From Dirofilaria immitis (lineage: Eukaryota > Nematoda > Chromadorea > Rhabditida > Onchocercidae): a stretch of 27,604 bases of DNA. The stretch is taken from positions 1 to 27,604 of the forward strand of contig JAKNDB010000062.1 in NCBI GenBank assembly GCA_024305405.1. The letters are read 5' to 3'. A program made the position numbers and the translations under genes. Below, one piece after another: positions 10,350-23,000 of the stretch. The first letter of the stretch is position 1. Each line of letters opens with the position of its first letter. The notes under the pieces were generated by a model, which made no database searches, was not told where the DNA came from, and worked only from the letters and a program-made list of their open reading frames with translations.

Positions 10350-10659
10350 GTATGTTTAATTATTATCGCTCAATTTTGAACATTAATATTTTAAAAATTT
10401 TGCCAAATTTCCATAAATATCTCATAATCATTACTCTGATTAAATCAAAATTGTAAAATAATAAATATTCGAAGAAATAATATATTAGAATTGAAGCTAA
10501 ATGGTTAACTTTGTAAATCGCTATCATGAGTATTGTTTCATTAAATAAACATAGAATTAATCTTGGAGACCAGTAATACAAAATATGTAGTTATTTCATT
10601 TGTTTATTAGTCGCTTATTTATTAACTATTAACATATTTATAGCTAACATCTCTCACAG

Positions 10660-10676
10660 GATCGACATAGCAATGT
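10660..10676 (+). pseudogene. Copy of the 17-nt micro-exon 27
   Basis: CTCTCACAG, then GATCGACATAGCAATGT, then GTAAGT is identical to the sequence in the right arm. Confidence 0.5.
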
Positions 10677-11013
10677 GTAAGTATCTTTGTTTAATTATTT
10701 TATCATCATACCTTTCCTTATTCACATAAATGATATTTTTAATGTGCCTCGAGAATAACTTCTATCGTCATCGTAATATGAAGTATGCAAATCTTCGTTA
10801 AGCTATTATTGGTTTAGAATATCATTTCCAAATCTTCATGGCAAATGGAATTGTCTACTTAATTAATAATTCAATTTATCAAATTAAAATAAGATACTGA
10901 TTTGAAAATTGAATTTTTTAATTTTATGTTAAGTCAAATTCATACATTCATTTATGCTTCGTTTTAATAGTAACAAAAAAAAACATGAATTGTAAAATTT
11001 CTATCATCTTCAG

Positions 11014-11062
11014 GAAAATTGAAAGATTTCCAGCTTCATTATATTTATTCCATATTCGATAA
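11014..11062 (+). pseudogene. Copy of the terminal exon 28
   Basis: After ATCATCTTCAG it reads [15 protein letters not shown] and TAA, identical to the right-arm copy. Confidence 0.45.
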
Positions 11063-11516
11063 AAAAACGCTATTGATTTGATTGTTTTTAAAATAATCAC
11101 ATATATTTGCTACTATGATATCTTATATGGAACAACTTATCTGTTGGACTCAAACAATCAAATTCTCAATTTAATATTGATCAGAAATCTTCGGCTTCGA
11201 AATTGATTTCATTACTGTTAATAGATGTATAATCAATTCTATGTCATATTATTAAATATTTCTGACAATATATTGTAGTATATTATAGTGCTGACAATAT
11301 ATTGTAGTGCTGATAAATAAAATAGAATGCATCGATGTTCTCATTCAACTTAATTATCATTTTTATAAAGTAAAATTAATTTCATTACTTAACTATATTC
11401 TAATAATATATTAATTTCAGCGAAATTTAACACGACACGTGAAATATGAAAGTATACTCAAAAAGAGAAAATATCTGCGCAAAATATAAAAATAAAAGGA
11501 AATTTAACAGGAAAAG

Positions 11517-11570
11517 CATATATATATATATATACTTTCATATTTGAAAGTATACTCGCTTGGAAAAATG
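11517..11570. repeat. Arm-specific insertion: (AT)n plus small hairpin
   Basis: Present in the left arm only. It contains (AT)n, then ACTTTCA-TATT-TGAAAGT (7-bp arms), and repeats GAAAGTATACTC from about 80 bases upstream. The right arm runs straight from GGAAAAG to ATTATTGAC. It looks like a local template-switch duplication with microsatellite growth. Confidence 0.6.
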
Positions 11571-12293
11571 ATTCATTGACATTGCAATTTGTCGTATTTA
11601 AAATCTGAAATTCCTACAAATGAATATATAATTATAGTTAGTTAAAAAAAAATCTCTTGAGAATTAGAAGAAAGAATCCCTAATTCTTTTTTTTTTGTTG
11701 ATTGGTGGCTGATTATTTATGCTGTTTTGATTCAGCTAGAAGTTTTATTGGATTATAAATGTCGTAACACAATCCTGCATTTACACAGTGATGTAAATTG
11801 AACAAGATGATGAGTTAAAACAACGGTACGAATTAAGCAATGATATAGATCAACTGAAACATGCACAATAAAAAATAAAGGATTTCAAAAAGCTACTTGA
11901 ATTTTAGCAGAGTTTTGTAAACCTTTTTTATTTCAGTCGATCTTTTTCCACTTTGTCACTACTACTGCTTTTGCTTCTTATTGTTACTTATTATAGAAGA
12001 ATGTTGAAACCACTCGTTAAATTCTGATATTTACCGTCAGTGATGATGCTTGTTCATACTGGTTATCGTTACTTATGAAACCGAGTATTTTTGAATTGAT
12101 AAACTAACCTCTTGCATCGAAATTTTACACCTTTTATAACTCGTGACTTTTTCCCCTTTAATCCTCTTTGCTCTTTTGACACTTTTTATGTAATGAGTAA
12201 ATTCTTCAATTTTACTAACATCTTCCTTTTAATTTTGTTGATATTTTTATATACAACTAAATCTTGATCTATTTATTATTCGTCAAATAATCA

Positions 12294-12335
12294 AGAGTTT
12301 TGTAGACCTTTTTTATTTCCGTCGACTTTTTTCGG
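12294..12335. repeat. Partial direct repeat of an arm segment
   Basis: AGAGTTTTGTAGACC and the following TTTTTTATTTCCGTCGA repeat, with a few changes, the sequence at about 11907-11950, some 387 bases earlier. The repeat begins where arm homology ends, so it may mark the duplication junction. Confidence 0.6.
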
Positions 12336-13254
12336 CAAAATTTGTTTATTAAATATTTTCATCAATTGCATAAACTAAATGATTCGAATTTTTGTAAAAG
12401 AAACTTTGAAACATTCTTCGACTGTGTCGGAATAACCGAGATATTTATATCATTAAGAAATCTTGGTATTGTAAAGTGATTTTATGATACAAAATTACTT
12501 TGATTCATATTTTCCGAACAAGAAATCCTCTCTTAAATAATTAATTTTTATGTGAAGGATGTTGTTTAAAATATTGGGATCAATTAGGTTTTGACCTATT
12601 ATCATCCTTCAGGTTAGGGCGTTGCTTAAGGCATTATAAATTATCAAAGGCTATATTCACGCACACACATTCATACATTTTCAGGCGTAGATCATCTCCT
12701 TTTGATTCGATAGCTTTCTCCTCTTCTGTATTACCGTTCTTCCAATTTTATTTCTAAATTCATCTCTGTATCTCATCTCATTCTAGTTTCTCGGAACAAA
12801 AATTCGAATAAAGAAAGGAGAATTTTTAACGACTGCATCCGATAAAAATAATTTGATGTAATTGACTATTTAAGTTAATGATCAGTTAAATTGTTTACTG
12901 CTAAAACTTTATCCTTCTTGGAATCACCAAATCGTTGGCAATGATTAAAAATAAACATCTAAGCTATAGATCATGTGGAATATTTAAAACCTATTCTTTT
13001 CAATCATGAAAATGATGAAAGAATAAGAAAAGTAATAAGATGAGAATCAATAAAAATGTTAAATAACAAGGATGCTTAAAAGTGAACAAAGAAAGCATTT
13101 ATTGTCCAAATATGTTGCAATAAAGCCAAGAATAGTTGCAGTAAGAAAGATTGCTGATATTCCAATGAATAATATTTTGTCATTAATTTTATTCGTGTCG
13201 GGAAACCGAGAGGAAATTAATTCAAATTTGTTCCTAAAAATACAACAAATAATT

Positions 13255-13344
13255 AATTCATTAACGATTTCCTGTTCTCACACTAATTCATTAACGATTT
13301 CCTGTTCTCACATTAATCCGTCAACGATTTCTTGTTTTTTGCAC
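13255..13344. repeat. Three tandem copies of a 30-bp unit
   Basis: The units contain TTAACGATTTCCTGTTCTCA at 13261 and again at 13291, and a diverged TCAACGATTTCTTGT at 13321. The 30-base spacing is exact, which keeps the translated frame open by chance. Confidence 0.9.
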
Positions 13345-13933
13345 TAATCAAAATATTTATGTAAATTTTCTTATTCATTATTCACCCAAAATCCTTTCCC
13401 CCATTTGTTCCAATCCAAATATCTGTTTTATCTATTTACAAATCTTACCAATCCAAATTTTTTCTCTCATCACGCCCCTTTTATCACCCTATATAAACAT
13501 AACCACAGCAACAGATTTTAAGCTTGTTTTGTTTTTCATTTTCCTTGCTCCAGTTTGCGACTTCTCTTCCCTTCCATCCCTTTTTTTGCCTAATAGAATT
13601 TTCGTTACTTGTTGATTGTCCCCGCAACAAAAATCTTCCACAACAATTCGTTTAATATATCGTACAATATGACATACTTCTAAATTTCAAGCTAATACTG
13701 TAACAGTATACGTATCATTGTAATTATTCAAATTTTACTTTTTTAAATGCTTTTTCAAAACATTAGTATCATTTAGAAACTTTTGTCACAATGTCAATGA
13801 AATATAGGATAGAGTTTGTCGCGAATTTTAATATCGCGAAATTCCAAATAAATAAAAATTTAACATAAAAATAATTACAAATTATTATGATGATTCATTA
13901 GTGCCATTTATCACATTAATGTACATACTTGTC

Positions 13934-14030
13934 AATGTTTACATGTTCCCACGCTACATTTTCCCACGTTTCCTATCTTCAAGCAATGTCCACATGTTCC
14001 CACGCTACATTTTCCCATGTTCATTTTCTG
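13934..14030. repeat. 51-bp tandem duplication
   Basis: ACATGTTCCCACGCTACATT and the following TTCCCA occur at about 13941 and again at about 13992, within a TCAATGTTTACATG / GCAATGTCCACATG context. Confidence 0.85.
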
Positions 14031-14078
14031 TCTTAAAATTCTAATTCATTTTCCCAGCCATCCAACCAACCATCCAAT

Positions 14079-14102
14079 TGTGTTAGCTAAAAACCTAACA
14101 CA
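14079..14102. repeat. Perfect 8-bp-arm hairpin
   Basis: TGTGTTAG, loop CTAAAAAC, CTAACACA. It lies in the pyrimidine-rich part of the spacer. There is no following T-run or gene that would make it a terminator or RNA gene. Confidence 0.7.
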
Positions 14103-17031
14103 CCTTTCTACACGCCCAATTTGCTACTGTTTAAAAACCCTCTAATTTAATACTCAAGTCAGTTACGAATTAGCGAAAACTTACTCATCTCAATCCCCAC
14201 AATTCCTCAATTCTTCTATTTCATTTTTTAATCACTAGTACTGTTATTAAGACCCGTGCAATTATCAATTTTATTGCGTCGTTCTATTCCTGTTCTACAT
14301 AAAAATAAACCTAATTTCGAATCTGTTGTGACATTGGCTCAACCAATTCAACAAAAAGTAACAACAGAGCTTGAGAAATCTGAATACTTTAAATATTTAT
14401 TGATTGAATGATCGATTTGCTCGAATTACAATAATTGATAGGCGATTGTGGTGGAAAAGGGCTTACGGCTAATCTTGCTGACTATATTTACAGTTTCACC
14501 TCAGTGTGACATATCATTCAGATAATCTGCTAAATCTCATGTAGAACTTTTAATATCTTCGAGGCTAAATGATGAGATGATTTCGATTACATCTTTATGT
14601 ATGTTTGAATATTTTCAATCTCCCATTCTTTATTTTGAGAGCTAAAACCTTCGCATAACTAGTATATGGTGAGCCACCACCTATTACAAAGAGCAAAGAT
14701 CGATTACTGATATAAAAATGAGCTTCTCACGACTGGTTCGCATATTACAAGCAGTATTATTCTGTTAAGCAACATCAACACTCATTCATTTTTTTTTCGC
14801 TTTTATTCAGCTTATCACTTTCTCTTCTTCATTTCCTCAGTGTAATGTAATTATTACCGAATAAAATCCATTATGATCAATTCTTTTAAATCAGTGGGTA
14901 AAATTATTAACCATATTTGAGGGCAAAGCAAAGAAAGTAATTTCACTAACGCATGCTCCCATTAAAAGAAATTTTTTTGCAGAACATAAAACAATTGGTG
15001 AATCGAACACTCATTATATTCTTTTGTTTTTTTCGATAATTTTACGTTACCTATAAAACGATAGATATTCTTTTGATAGTTGGAATTATAATATTATATC
15101 CAAAAAAATTTAATCATTTTTTATACAAACGAAAGCAAATTTTTAGAAAAACGCGATTTCTTTACTAAAGTTCTTGTTGATTCAGATGGACAAGTAATCT
15201 GGAAGAGATTATAATAAATTGAATAGTACTGCGAGAAAATATCAAATGAGCAAAACGATAAAATAATCGACAATCTAAGGATTTAGATATCAGTTCCAAT
15301 ATTTCTCAACTAATTTTCATAATATTACATTTATTGCAGTGATACTCAATATTCAGTATTACACTATAATCATAGATTTAAATTGCAATATTTTGGGATT
15401 AAATAAATATTTTTGCTAAAAAGTTTTCTGAAGCAAACGTATGGAAAAAGGGAGAAAACTGATTTATCTAATATCATTATTATCTAACAGTATTCCTATC
15501 TAATAGTATAATACTAATCTGATATAAATTATCTAATAGGATTGTCCAATTTAGTAAAATTACTAGAAAAGGTGTTGTTAATGTGCTTACTTCAGTTATC
15601 ATCAATGATTTATTCAGTAGATGAATAAAGGGATGCAATTTGAAGATTATATCGTACGAAAAATTTGCTAAGGATATTATCAATAGAAGTAGTAGTTCAG
15701 CTTAAATAAATACGATATCATACAAAAGGTTTTGCAAATACGTAAAAGAGGCAATAATCTAGAAAACTAAATGATCTTTAGGTAGAATTATAATAAAATG
15801 TTCGCACTCAAAATTTAATCTCATATTTTGCATACACGACTAAAAAAGCTTGACTATTTGACGAATAATAAATAGATCAAGATTTAGTTGTATATAAAAA
15901 TATCAACAAAATTAAAAGGAAGATGTTAGTAAAATTGAAGAATTTACTCATTACATAAAAAGTGTCAAAAGAGCAAAGAGGATTAAAGGGGAAAAAGTCA
16001 CGAGTTATAAAAGGTGTAAAATTTCGATGCAAGAGGTTAGTTTATCAATTCAAAAATACTCGGTTTCATAAGTAACGATAACCAGTATGAACAAGCATCA
16101 TCACTGACGGTAAATATCAGAATTTAACGAGTGGTTTCAACATTCTTCTATAATAAGTAACAATAAGAAGCAAAGCAGTAGTAGTGACAAAGTGGAAAAA
16201 GATCGACTGAAATAAAAAAAGGTTTACAAAACTCTGCTAAAATTCAAGTAGCTTTTTGAAATCCTTTATTTTTTTATTGTGCATGTTTCAGTTGATCTAT
16301 ATCATTGCTTAATTCGTACCGTTGTTTTAACTCATCATCTTGTTCAATTTACATCACCGTGTAAATGCAGGATTGTGTTATGACATTTATAATCCAATAA
16401 AACTTCTAGCTGAATCAAAACAGCATAAATAATCAGCCACCAATCAACAAAAAAAAAATAAGGATTCTTTCTTCTAATTCTCAAGAGATTTTTTTTTTTT
16501 TCTAACTAACTATAATTATATATTCATTTGTAGGAATTTCAGCTTTCAAATACGAAAAATTGCAATGTCAATAATCTTTTCCTGTTAAATTTCCTTTTAT
16601 TTTTTTTATATTTTGCGCAGATATTTTTCTTTTTGAGTATACTTTCATATTTCACGTGTCGTGTTAAATTTCGCTGAAATTAATATATTATTAGAATATA
16701 GTTAAGTAATGAAATTAATTTTACTTTATAAAAATGATAATTAAGTTGAATGAGAACATCGATGCATTCTATTTTATTTATCAGCACTACAATATATTGT
16801 CAGCACTATAATATACTACAATATATTGTCAGAAATATTTAATAATATGACACAGAATTGATTATACATCTATTAACAGTAATGAAATCAATTTCGAAGC
16901 CGAAGATTTCTGATCAATATTAAATTGAGAATTTGATAGTTTGAGTCCAACAGATAAGTTGTTCCATATAAGATATCATAGTAGCAAATATATGTGATTA
17001 TTTTAAAAACAATCAAATCAATAGCGTTTTT

Positions 17032-17080
17032 TTATCGAATATGGAATAAATATAATGAAGCTGGAAATCTTTCAATTTTC
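17032..17080 (-). CDS. S10 exon 28: proposed terminal exon
   Basis: After ATCATCTTCAG, in the phase set by exon 27, it reads [15 protein letters not shown] and stops at TAA. The in-phase join supports it. The short tail has no conserved motif, so the alternative stop in exon 27 cannot be excluded. Confidence 0.45.
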
Positions 17081-20000
17081 CTGAAGATGATAGAAATTTT
17101 ACAATTCATGTTTTTTTTTGTTACTATTAAAACGAATTTTGCAATGTCGGAGAAAAATTATGATAAGCATAAATGAATGTATGAATTTGACTTAACATAA
17201 ATTAAAAATTCAATTTTCAAATCAGTATCTTATTTTAATTTGATAAATTGAATTATTAATTAAGTAGACAATTCCATTTGCCATGAAGATTTGGAAATGA
17301 TATTCTAAACCAATAATAGCTTAACGAAGATTTGCATACTTCATATTACGATGACGATAGAAGTTATTCTCGAGGCACATTAAAAATATCATTTATGTGA
17401 ATAAGGAAAGATATGATGATAAAATAATAAACAAAGATACTTACACATTGCTATGTCGATCCTGTGAGAGATGTTAGCTATAAATATGTTAATAGTTAAT
17501 AAATAAGAGACTAATAAACAAATGAAATAACTACATATTTTGTATTACTGGTCTCCAAGATTAATTCTATGTTTATTTAATGAAACAATACTCATGATAG
17601 CGATTTACAAAGTTAACCATTTAGCTTCAATTCTAATATATTATTTCTTCGAATATTTATTATTTAACAATTTTGATTTAATCAGAGTAATGATTATGAG
17701 ATATTTATGGAAATTTGGCAAAAATTTTTAAAATATTAATGTTCAAAATTAAGCGATAATAATTAAACATACATTATATTGTGGTAATAAGGGTTTACGA
17801 TCCAAACTGAATGGCGAAATATCATTATAATCTTTTTGGCGTATGAAATTTGTTAATATTTGCAGTATTGGACCGGCACGATCCAGTGGAGGTCCATGGC
17901 CTCCACCCTATAATACAAGAATTTCGGAAGTCTCAATCGATTCTTTATTTCATCGCTTATGTATATAATCTAATCAATATGAGACAGATTTAACTGTCAA
18001 ATTTTTGAAATCTTCTGAAGAATTAGTCGAATACTAGGAGATATATTTTGAATTCAAAAATAATGCCATCAAACAGAACAAATTTCGGTACAGCTAATAC
18101 ATTATATTTTCAAGTAACTTTTTGCATAAAAATTTTTTGCCGATATTTTATATTCTTACATTGTGATTAATTCTATGTTTTAATTTTTCAGGAAACTATT
18201 CTTGCTTTTCATTTTTGAAAATCAATTTTTCTTATTTCTAAATTAGTGCAATAAGCCAACCTTAATAGTAATTAAGTCGATCGTTGTCGCATTTTTCTCA
18301 AAGCGCTTCTTATAACCACCAATTTTTGGTGATAACTGTATTCCTAATCGATAAAACCAAGGATTTTTTTCATTCATGTTCTAAAATATCTTCTATAATT
18401 CAACATGTTTGATCAAATCAGAAGATTGATCAATGATTTCTTATCTAAGCAAAAAAATTGCTTATATCTTTTAAATTATTCAAAAATGAGATTTTCTTTT
18501 CTCTGTATAATAAATCCTGAAACTACATCACTGCAGTGGATTTTAAACCGAAATTTCAGAATTTATTAAATTGATAAAATACAGAGAGATATTTTTATAG
18601 TTTGCTTAAATTAATTTTTGCTTAAATTAATTAAGACTTATATTGTCTTCTCTCCATCCATAATCATCACGATAAATATAATCCAAACGTAATTTGACAT
18701 AGTTATTGATTTTTATTAGTATAGTACTTCTTTTTAAACAAACTCACCATATCGTTAGATTTGGCAAACTTTTCAATAAACCATTCAGCGTGTAAAATGT
18801 TGCATACAGCATCCAAATCCCCGTTATAGATAAGCGTACGCAGCGGATAATTACTATCGAATAATTGTTGGAAAAATTCCGTTGTATCGTTGTATAAACT
18901 CTTATAATCTTCCAGAATATTTTCGCTGCAGGGAAATTAATCAATAAATATTTACTGACAAACAATAATTAATACCAGTGAATGAATTTTTTTCTGTTTC
19001 AAAAGAGAATCTTATACTTATTTTTGAGGCTTATCAATATGAAATAGAGTTTACTTGCAGAATTCATATGATGAAATATGATTTGGTATATGAAGAGCAT
19101 AGCGTACATAATCCTGATTGAGATATTTTCCAGTGCTATTAAATGCATAACATGGAAAACCATCAAGCGCATCAGTTGAATGTGTATAAATAGTGTGTGG
19201 CTATAAAAAATTACAAGGATGAAAGGCAAACATATTTATTAGAAATTGTGAAATATAAAAAAATATTCTGAAATTTCAAGTTTTTCATAGATTTTTTCAT
19301 TAACCATCATGAATTTAATAAGTAAATTATTATTATTATTATTATTGAAATCCCATTTTACAAGCAATTAAAATAAAACCATTGCATTTGTATGTGCAAT
19401 CTCAGTTTCAGTTTGTTGTAGTTGTAGATCGATTTGAGATTTCTTTCTTAAAAAACTCGATGTGCTATTACTATGCAACAAATGTTGTCGATAATGATGA
19501 AGCATTGGAGGTACTAACTCTGCTTGTTGATAACAATCTTGATACAAATTGTATATATTGCTTCTGAAAATAAGCATATACTTATTTATATAGAATTATT
19601 AATCCTTTAAAACTTTCGTAATTGCAAATAATCACTTAATTTTGTAATTCTAAAGTAAATTAGAAGAGATTTTGTATAAAAATAAATTGAAAAAAACAAA
19701 CGTTGTGTCTAACAAATGTTCGTAAGTAGCGCTCATAACTAATCTTGAACACGTCACATTTGCGCGTCGTTTTTGTGTCATTTTTCTATTCATAGTAATA
19801 CTAACATAATCGTCAAATCCGCATTCCATCGTTGGTTTACCATCATTTCGCTGTGGGCAGCATTTTTGTAATTTATCCCAAAGTCTTAAGAATGAAAAAG
19901 AAAAAATTTTATTAAAATTGAAATTAATCTAGCCAAATTTCTAAATTTTAGCATAATTATTTACTCAAAATGCAAATGATTTTTATATAGGAGTATTTCA

Positions 20001-23000
20001 AAGATTCAACATTTCAAACGATTCATATGAAATTAACTTTTACTTTTGCCGTAGAAGCCATGAAAATATAAGTAATCGGAAACTGTACGAATCTAAAAAT
20101 TAAATATTAATTGCTTCATAAATTTTAGGAAATAAATCTTATTTATTTTAATTTTAATTAAATACCAAAATGGTATATTTTTTCAGCTAATTTTGCAAAT
20201 TATATTTTATAAATCAATTTATTGAAAAATTACAGTAATCAGATGCAAAAAAAGTAATAATAAAAATATATCAATATGATGAAATAAGAAACTAACGTTA
20301 ACAATACCACTTAAATAACCATTACCAATAATCATTCCCTTTAGATTTAATTCTATATCTTGTTTCTGAAAAAAAACTTGCACATAGCATTATTGATAAA
20401 GAATCAGTACATAACTGCTTTAAAATCATTAAACTATAAATATTTAGTAATTTTGAAAATTTATTTGAAAGAATGCCGTTGAAAGAATAATCATATTCTA
20501 TTCAGCATAATCTTAATTATAAGTAGTAACCTATCTACTAGAATAAAAATTAAGCAAAAAAAGTAATTTTATTTAAATCTTTGATGCCAAAACGTGTTTT
20601 TTTTACGTTTTCTCCTATCAAATTTATGATAAAATAATAAATAATAAAGATAATCAAGAATTGGATTATGATTCACAAAATGATGCATAATTTTGCGGAT
20701 TTTGTTCTTGTTCTTTTCATTGTTAATGATTCAGATCTTTCTGATCTAACTGAAATATTATGATTAATTGATTAGAATTTCGATAGCTAAAATATCACCT
20801 GAATTTCTCGAACTATATATGTCGTGAGCATTGGAACATAAATACCAGCATAAGATTCTCCTGAAATATACAGATCATTTTTCTTGAGATTGGGAAATAT
20901 CGTAAAGAAATCAAGAATCGCTTCATAAGCATCAATCATTGTCTAAAAAATTGCAAGAAAATTCCATTGAAAATAGAAAGAAATGAGGAAATGATTGAAT
21001 GCACCAATGTATCGTTGAAGACAACATCTGGATTAACTGCTTCGTCTTGATATGAAAATCCAACTTGTCGAGGTGAGTCAATGTATAGAACATTCGCTAA
21101 CTAAAAATATATAATTATTTACGAAATTTTTATAAAATTTTGTGAAAAAATTCAAACAAAAGCAATGATGCAAAATTGCTCATCCTAAGATTGAAATATT
21201 AGATGTAATATAGCAAAAATGCTACCTTATTCCATGAGAATACATTTTCAAATAAAGTGATTCCGTCGTGATTTGAATGAAACGGTCCATTTTCTACGAA
21301 TAAACCAACAAGAGAACTACACCCAGGGCCACCGTTGAACCAAATTATAAGCGGATCAGTCCTCGGATCATTTTGTGACTCCACCAACCTAATTTATTTT
21401 TAATCAAAAAAATCATTCTTAAAAATATTGAAATCAGAAAAGTTATTGAAAATTCTAAATAAGAAAATTTTAAGTAGCTTTTGTAATATGAAAAATAAAA
21501 ACTTTTAACCAGTAATGAAGATAGTTTCCTTCACTTGCATTAAGATATCCTGAATACTGATTGAAATTGATAGTATATGTCAGACCAGGTAAATCGAATA
21601 TTTGATCAGCCAATTGTCGTGATACTAAAATTACATGAAAAAGCTTTAAAAATGGACCGAATTCAGTGAATAATCAATATTATGGATTAAAAAAAATTGC
21701 ATATGTGTAAATTGTAGATAGTGCATCTTAAAAAAAGCCGATCAGAATAGAAACATATAAAATATTTTGAAAAATTGTTTCAAGAATTACATGATAACAT
21801 TAACCAACTGCCAATAAAAATAAATTATGACAAAAAAAATATGAAGAAAATAGTGTTAGGGAAAATGAAAATGATTCGTGATGGTCATTCTTATATTTCT
21901 TTTTTACAAAACATAAAATTTAAATTTTATATGTTTTTTATTTATCAAAATTCGAGAAATTAATTTGTAAAATCCATTTTTGTCAATTCATACTGGTAAT
22001 AAATTCAATTCTTTACAAATATTCCAGTAAATTTTCTAAATTCTAGAACTTATTTTAATGAAGGATTAACTTACAAAATGAGCGCAAAATTTTTGATTTC
22101 ATTAAAATTCCAATACGAAATTCCAGCAGTATAATAGTGTATGGAAAAGATATTAGTGATACAGAGGAGTTCATCAAAATCCAAAACATCAAAATCCTAT
22201 ATTTTAAAGTTAATATTTTATTTCCAATTTACCCAGTTGTGGTTTTTCTGGCTGATACTGCGGAAGTATTTGACGTAGATGCGGAGCTTTTCCAGTCTCA
22301 TTATATGGCTTATTGTTCAGAAAGTTGGTGATCATTTGTAGTGCTGCTGCTGGTTGATCCAAACCAACATGATGATCAACATTCTGAATCTCATTTTAAT
22401 GAAAGATTATTAAATTTATTGCGAAAAGTTCATTTAAAATTTTACGCATAAATCAAATTATATTCGAAATTGAATGATTTATTATGCATTCGTTCTTTCA
22501 TACTTATGCTGCTTTATATGACCTAATCCAAATAGTCCTTGCCATAGAAAGTTTGGAGTATGTCGTTTTTTTTTTTTTTTCACTACTTAAGCTTATCATA
22601 TAAGCAACATTCAAAATCTTCGGATCGGAGAGTAGAAGAACAAATTACTTTTATTGTGAGAAGATGAATAGTTGTGCCTGTAAGGTCATATTTGAATGAT
22701 TTCACAAATCCAGCAGAATGATTCAATGATTCCATTGATTCATGATAAATCCATGCATTTCTTTCTTCTGTCACTGTTAATTCCATTTCTTCGGCAAGTT
22801 TTTCAACAAAAATTGCATCTTAAAAATTTTTATTTATTTTAAATTTAAATAAAATTGTTCCATTACTTCGCATAATTACTTTGTATTGTCATTATATACT
22901 GATTAAAAATGTATTTTATCAAAATTTATCATATTATTGACAAAATTTTGAATTGAAAATATATTAGAAAAAAAAGGCACCAACTTGTAAGAAAATTGCT

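Larger units (their letters stand above)
9803..11062 (+). pseudogene. Decayed 3' end of an S10 carboxypeptidase gene, tail-to-tail with the main gene
   Basis: This is an inverted copy of the last four exons of the minus-strand S10 gene. The first exon (9803-9896) is homologous to 18261-18380 but is shortened by about 26 bases and carries in-frame TAA and TAG. The second (10215-10349) has the same 135-bp length as 17773-17907, but its start reads NENYAVLLDR where the live gene reads [10 protein letters not shown], so the catalytic His is Tyr. The small terminal exons are preserved as sequence. No earlier exons can be recognised to the left. Most differences in the first part of the second exon are G-to-A or C-to-T, as expected of unconstrained decay toward AT. 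Confidence 0.8.
10236..12295 (+). repeat. Left arm of a ~2-kb inverted repeat
   Basis: It is the reverse complement of 15849-17886 with only scattered substitutions and short indels by eye. The outer end lies in the catalytic-His exon just after the GGGH codons, at TTGGATCGTG. The inner end is GTCAAATAATCAAG. It carries the 3' end of the carboxypeptidase copy plus about 1.2 kb of downstream sequence. A ~54-bp insertion unique to this arm sits near 11517-11570. Antisense ORFs of 60-70 codons inside both arms are by-products. Confidence 0.95.
12296..15848. other. Spacer between the inverted-repeat arms
   Basis: 3.55 kb, AT-rich. The part about 13380-14230 is rich in C and T on the plus strand. 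It has no convincing gene. The 91-codon frame at 13072-13347 ends in a translated 30-bp repeat, lacks motifs and is discounted. A TATATAAA box near 13492 stands before no recognisable coding region. Short tandem repeats and one hairpin are listed separately. Confidence 0.6.
15849..17886 (-). repeat. Right arm of the ~2-kb inverted repeat
   Basis: Reverse complement of 10236-12295. It is continuous with the live carboxypeptidase gene and contains most of exon 26, exons 27 and 28 and the 3' flank, so this arm is probably the donor copy. The inner end is CTTGACTATTTGAC near 15849. The outer end falls in exon 26 beside a near-perfect 19-base palindrome. Confidence 0.95.

Noticed and set aside
10363..10581. 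72-codon minus-strand frame and its twin at 17540-17731 (+)
   Set aside because: They are identical because they lie in the two arms. They run antisense through the intron between exons 26 and 27 and have no family motif.
13072..13347. 91-codon frame in the spacer
   Set aside because: Its last third is a translated 30-bp tandem repeat, the rest has no motif, and there is no splice or start context.
10236..17886. Single large DNA transposon with 2-kb terminal inverted repeats
   Set aside because: The arms contain exons of the adjacent carboxypeptidase gene, the outer ends fall inside an exon, and no transposase is present in the spacer. An inverted duplication fits better.
18646..18715. Open stretch with a Trp in the intron between S10 exons 24 and 25
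   Set aside because: It has no acceptor, and the true next exon with the expected motif is found at 18261-18380.
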